Of a stretch of 64,000 nt of DNA, positions 60,811 to 64,000 are shown piece after piece. Source of the DNA: Pseudomonas furukawaii (GTDB taxonomy: Bacteria > Pseudomonadota > Gammaproteobacteria > Pseudomonadales > Pseudomonadaceae); contig NZ_AP014862.1 of the NCBI RefSeq assembly GCF_002355475.1, forward strand, positions 1,178,001-1,242,000, read 5' to 3'. Every line of letters starts with the position of its first letter. Position 1 is the stretch's first letter. The position numbers and the translations under genes are program-made. The notes under the pieces are model-generated. The model had not been told where the DNA came from and did no database searches. It saw only the letters and a program-made list of their open reading frames with translations.

Positions 60811-61774
60811 GGGACCTCCTGCCGGCCAGGCCGAAGTAGAGCCCCACCAGCAGCCAGAGCGCGGCGCCCACGGCGTACTTCACCTGGGGCGTCACCTGGG
60901 TCATGGACGACCAGTAGGCCTCGACGAAGGCTGCGATCACCAGCAGCAGGATGACGCCCGCTACCAGCTTGATGCTGCGTGCGGCGGCCAGGCGCAGGGC
61001 CTCGCCGCGACTCAGGCGCCCCGGCGCGAGCAGGGCCCAGCCGAGCTGCAGCCCGGCGCCCCCGGCGAAGGCGATGGCGGTCAACTCGAAGGCGCCGTGG
61101 CCTATGACGAAGGACCAGAAGGTCTGGCCGAAGCCGATCTGCGTCAGGTGGCCGGCCACGGCGCCGATGTAGAGCCCGTTGAACAGCAGGAAGAAGAGGC
61201 TGCCGACGCCGAACAGCAGGCCGCCGGCGTAGGTGCGGAAGGCGATGCCGATGTTGTTCATGATGTAGTGGCCGAACATCATCCAGTCATCGCCGGAGTC
61301 GCGCTCGCTCATGGGGCCGATCCGGCGGGCGTCCGGGTCGTACATGCTTTCCATGGAGGACACCTGTTCCGGGTCCATCAGGCTGTAGACCAGGTCCGGC
61401 CAGGTGTGGACCAGCAGGCCCATGAGCAGCAGGCTGCCGTAGAACAGCAGGCTCGCGGCGAGGATGCTGCGCCACTGGCTGCGCACCAGACGCGGAAAAC
61501 CACCAAGGATGAAGCCCAGCAGCCGCGAGCCGAGGTGGCTGCGATGGCGGTAGAACTGCTGGTGGCCGCGCATGGCCAGGCCTTGCAGGTACTCCACCAG
61601 GTGACTGCTGTAGCCACGCTCCTGGGCCAGGGCGAGGTGCTGGCAGAGTTGCCGGTAGTCGGCGGCGAAGTCGTCCAGTCGGCGCGCGGCCTTGCCCTTC
61701 TCCAGGCGTGCCAGGGTTTCGGCGAAGGCGTTCCAGCGGGCCTGGTGCTGGCGCTCGAAGAGGACCTGCTTCAT
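60797..61774 (-). CDS. SpoIIM-like (DUF95) membrane protein
   Basis: 325 aa. A charged N-terminal ~100 residues precede about five to six helices with H-G-A-F-E-L-T-A-I, the signature of the stage II sporulation M/DUF95 family. The organism does not sporulate; in Gram-negatives the family stands in MoxR clusters. Overlaps DUF4129 by 14 bp and RDD by 4 bp. Confidence 0.87.
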   Translation of the reverse strand: MKQVLFERQHQARWNAFAETLARLEKGKAARRLDDFAADYRQLCQHLALAQERGYSSHLVEYLQGLAMRGHQQFYRHRSHLGSRLLGFILGGFPRLVRSQWRSILAASLLFYGSLLLMGLLVHTWPDLVYSLMDPEQVSSMESMYDPDARRIGPMSERDSGDDWMMFGHYIMNNIGIAFRTYAGGLLFGVGSLFFLLFNGLYIGAVAGHLTQIGFGQTFWSFVIGHGAFELTAIAFAGGAGLQLGWALLAPGRLSRGEALRLAAARSIKLVAGVILLLVIAAFVEAYWSSMTQVTPQVKYAVGAALWLLVGLYFGLAGRRSHAAD

Positions 61775-62499
61775 GGCGTCTCCGTCCCCATCAGCCCGCG
61801 TGCGATGCCATTGATCCGGGCCTGGGCCTGTTCCGCCGAGGTGCCCAGGGGCTCGGCGAGCAGGGCGGCCAATTCCGTCCGGCGGGCCGGCGAAAGGCTC
61901 GCCTGGCGTTCGGCGAAGCCGATCAGGGCGCGCTGGTCGGCGAGGGTCAGGGAGAAGGGCGCGCGTTCCGCCGTCGCCTCGGGCAGGGCCGGCCGTTCGC
62001 CGCGACCCTCGCGGTAGACCACCAGGCTGCCGGCGGCGATATCGCCCAATCGCTTGAAGGCCGGGTGCAGCAGGCTGCTGACCAGGCCCACGCAGTAGCC
62101 GAAGGGCAGGAGGTCGACCACGCGCAGCAGGTTGCGCACCAGGGAGGAGGCCCAGCCGATGGGCGTGCCGTCGTCATGCACGACGCGCAGTCCCATGATG
62201 TGCTTGCCGGGTGAGCGTCCCTGGTTGAGCACCTCGAAGAGCACCATGTACCACCAGTTCAGCAGGAACATCAGGATCAGCCCGAGACCGAAGCCGAACT
62301 GCCCGAGCAGGGCGAGCACGACGAACAGGACCAGCATGATGACGCCACGCAGGCCCAGGTCGATCGCGTAGGCGAGCGCACGTGGCAGGACCCCGGCCGG
62401 CCGCAGCACCAGGTCGATGCCTTCGGGCGTTTCCACCTGGTAGCGCGTATCCAGGGGGAAGGACGGCGTGTCGGCGTGGTCTGGTCGGGTGGCGGGCAT
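61771..62499 (-). CDS. RDD-family membrane protein
   Basis: 242 aa from ATG 62499; a start at 62580 would add 27 residues and neither has a clear ribosome site. The RDD signature is in R-A-L-A-Y-A-I-D-L-G-L-R and the S-P-G-K-H-I-M-G-L-R-V loop, with about three helices. RDD proteins are thought to help transport or ion exchange. First gene of the minus-strand six-gene set; divergent from sbcB. Confidence 0.85.
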   Translation of the reverse strand: MPATRPDHADTPSFPLDTRYQVETPEGIDLVLRPAGVLPRALAYAIDLGLRGVIMLVLFVVLALLGQFGFGLGLILMFLLNWWYMVLFEVLNQGRSPGKHIMGLRVVHDDGTPIGWASSLVRNLLRVVDLLPFGYCVGLVSSLLHPAFKRLGDIAAGSLVVYREGRGERPALPEATAERAPFSLTLADQRALIGFAERQASLSPARRTELAALLAEPLGTSAEQAQARINGIARGLMGTETP

Positions 62500-62793
62500 C
62501 GGCGGGGCGTCGAGGGGAAAGCCCGATGCTAGCGAGCGGCCGGTATCGAGGCAACCGGCAGGGGCGGGGCTGGGCGTCATGCCGTGAGAGGACTGCAGAG
62601 GCGACCGGCGATACGCCCGGAGCGAGAGGTGCTCGTCGCGTGGGGGAGTCTGGGCATGGGGCCTTCCTTGTCCTTGGAGATCGTCGGGTGGCGGCGATTC
62701 TAGGGGTGGGCCGATCCGCTCGGCAACCGCTCCGGCCGTGGGGCGCCCGGGCCCCGGTGTTAGACTGCGGCCTCACCAACAAGGGGGGACGCC

Positions 62794-64000
62794 GTGACTT
62801 CCAGCATCTTCTGGCACGACTACGAAACCACCGGCATCAATCCGCGCTGCGACCGGCCGCTGCAGGTGGCGGGCATCCGCACCGACGAAGCGCTCAACGA
62901 GATCGGTGAGCCGATCAACCTCTACTGCCGGCCGAGCGACGACATCCTGCCTCATCCCGCCGCCTGCCTGGTGACCGGCATCCTGCCGGGCACCCTGGCG
63001 GAGAAAGGCCTGGGCGAGGCCGAGTTCATGCACCGGGTGCATGCCGAACTGTCGCTCCCGGGAACCTGTGGCGCCGGCTACAACAGCTTGCGCTTCGACG
63101 ACGAGGTCACCCGCTACAGCCTCTACCGCAACTTCTACGACCCCTATGCCCGCGAATGGCAAGGGGGTAACAGCCGCTGGGACCTGATCGACCTCATGCG
63201 CACCGCCTACGCCCTGCGCCCGGAGGGCATCGAGTGGCCGCAGCAGGACGGGCGGGTCAGCCTGCGCCTGGAGCTGCTCACCGCCGCCAACGGCATCGAC
63301 CATGGCCAGGCCCACGATGCGCTGTCCGACGTGCGCGCCACCATCGCGCTGGCGCGCCTGGTGCGCCAGCGCCAGCCGAAGCTGTTCGATTACCTCTTCC
63401 AGTTGCGCAGCAAGCACAAGGTCCAGGATCAGGTCCGCCTGCTGCAGCCTTTGGTTCATATCTCGGGGCGCTTCTCGGCGGAGCGGCATTTCCTGTCGGT
63501 GTCCCTGCCCCTGGCCTGGCATCCGCGCAATCGCAACGCGCTGGTCGTGCTCGACCTGCAGGCCGATCCGGCGCCCCTGCTGGAGCTGTCCGCCGAACAG
63601 CTGCGGCAGCGCCTCTATACCCGTCGCGACGAGTTGGCCGAGGGCGAGTTGCCGGTGCCCCTCAAGCTGCTGCACATCAATCGTTGTCCGGTGGTGGCGC
63701 CCTTGAACGTGCTGCGGGAGGGCGATCGCCAGCGCCTGGGCGTCGACCTGGAACTCTGCCAGCGCCGCGCCGCCCTGCTGGTGGAAGAAGCTCCGCTCTG
63801 GCAACCGAAGTTGCCGATCCTTTATGCCGAGGAAGCGTTCACGGCCCTGGATGATCCGGAGCAGCAGTTGTATGACGGATTCCTCGGGGATCGCGATCGT
63901 CGATTGTGCGAACAAGTTCGACGCGCCGACCCACAGCGCCTTGGTCTGGAGAACTGGCCATTCGATGATCCGCGCTTGCCGGAGTTGCTATTCCGTTACC
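62794..64000 (+). CDS. sbcB: Exodeoxyribonuclease I (partial, runs off the window)
   Basis: The first 402 codons from GTG 62794, with AAGGGGGGA just before it; no stop is reached at base 64000, and the family is about 475 aa. ExoI motif W-H-D-Y-E-T-T-G-I-N-P, then C-G-A-G-Y-N-S-L-R-F-D-D-E, and H-D-A-L-S-D-V-R-A-T are the three DEDDh exonuclease parts. It digests single-stranded DNA 3' to 5'. Confidence 0.96.
   Translation, partial: MTSSIFWHDYETTGINPRCDRPLQVAGIRTDEALNEIGEPINLYCRPSDDILPHPAACLVTGILPGTLAEKGLGEAEFMHRVHAELSLPGTCGAGYNSLRFDDEVTRYSLYRNFYDPYAREWQGGNSRWDLIDLMRTAYALRPEGIEWPQQDGRVSLRLELLTAANGIDHGQAHDALSDVRATIALARLVRQRQPKLFDYLFQLRSKHKVQDQVRLLQPLVHISGRFSAERHFLSVSLPLAWHPRNRNALVVLDLQADPAPLLELSAEQLRQRLYTRRDELAEGELPVPLKLLHINRCPVVAPLNVLREGDRQRLGVDLELCQRRAALLVEEAPLWQPKLPILYAEEAFTALDDPEQQLYDGFLGDRDRRLCEQVRRADPQRLGLENWPFDDPRLPELLFRY

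Overview
The window is a chromosomal segment of a high-G+C Pseudomonas, most like the P. aeruginosa/P. resinovorans side of the genus. The evidence is a complete alginate operon in the classical order algD-8-44-K-E-G-X-L-I-J-F-A, a purL/mltF/aromatic-permease/tadA/multicopper-oxidase block, moaCDE, aapJQMP, rhlB and a MoxR-DUF58 cluster, all typical of this genus, plus Pseudomonas-type REP repeats. Most of the DNA is very G+C rich (44 of 60 bases at 15001-15060). No rRNA, tRNA, CRISPR or transposase was recognised.

Region 1-6.6 kb is different. Its base composition is clearly lower (22/60 G+C at 301-360, 32/60 at 4501-4560) and it carries an accessory gene set: an AfsA-type hotdog protein (butenolide/gamma-butyrolactone synthase family), an unrecognised 275-aa protein overlapping it, a 4-oxalocrotonate-tautomerase-like protein, a HAD phosphatase, an MFS exporter, a carboxymuconolactone-decarboxylase-like protein, an aldo/keto reductase and a convergent LysR regulator. 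AfsA plus phosphatase plus reductase plus exporter is the logic of butenolide/butyrolactone signal pathways. This is the best candidate in the window for an undescribed small-molecule system; the product is unknown.

6.7-21.1 kb is core genome. It holds a divergent pair of Tat-type exported oxidative enzymes (intradiol dioxygenase, multicopper oxidase), tadA, an aromatic amino-acid permease, mltF, purL, a CDGSH protein, a NIF3-type protein, an AraC regulator divergent from a DMT exporter, and a short-chain dehydrogenase with two small membrane proteins.

21.1-38.5 kb is the 12-gene alginate operon on the minus strand, with its control region at 37.8-38.5 kb. That region has an excellent AlgU (sigma-22) promoter, an exact AlgR core site, upstream direct repeats and a long leader with a hairpin and an RsmA-like site near the algD ribosome site. 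A 139-bp repeat in about four tandem copies separates algL from algI. Intergenic hairpins lie between algD and alg8 and between algF and algA.

38.5-55.3 kb holds yaaA, a LysR regulator divergent from an amidase/carbamoylase, a PIN-PhoH protein, moaCDE, an orphan cationic-amino-acid binding protein behind a large palindrome, aapJQMP (read leftwards, with a sigma-54-like site and tandem hairpins after aapJ), a carboxylesterase, a cyclic-nucleotide-domain/GGDEF protein, a membrane dipeptidase and rhlB. 55.3-62.6 kb has four REP repeats with an exact 83-bp period, then six overlapping minus-strand genes (RDD, SpoIIM-like, DUF4129, DUF4350, MoxR, DUF58). The window ends inside sbcB (exonuclease I).
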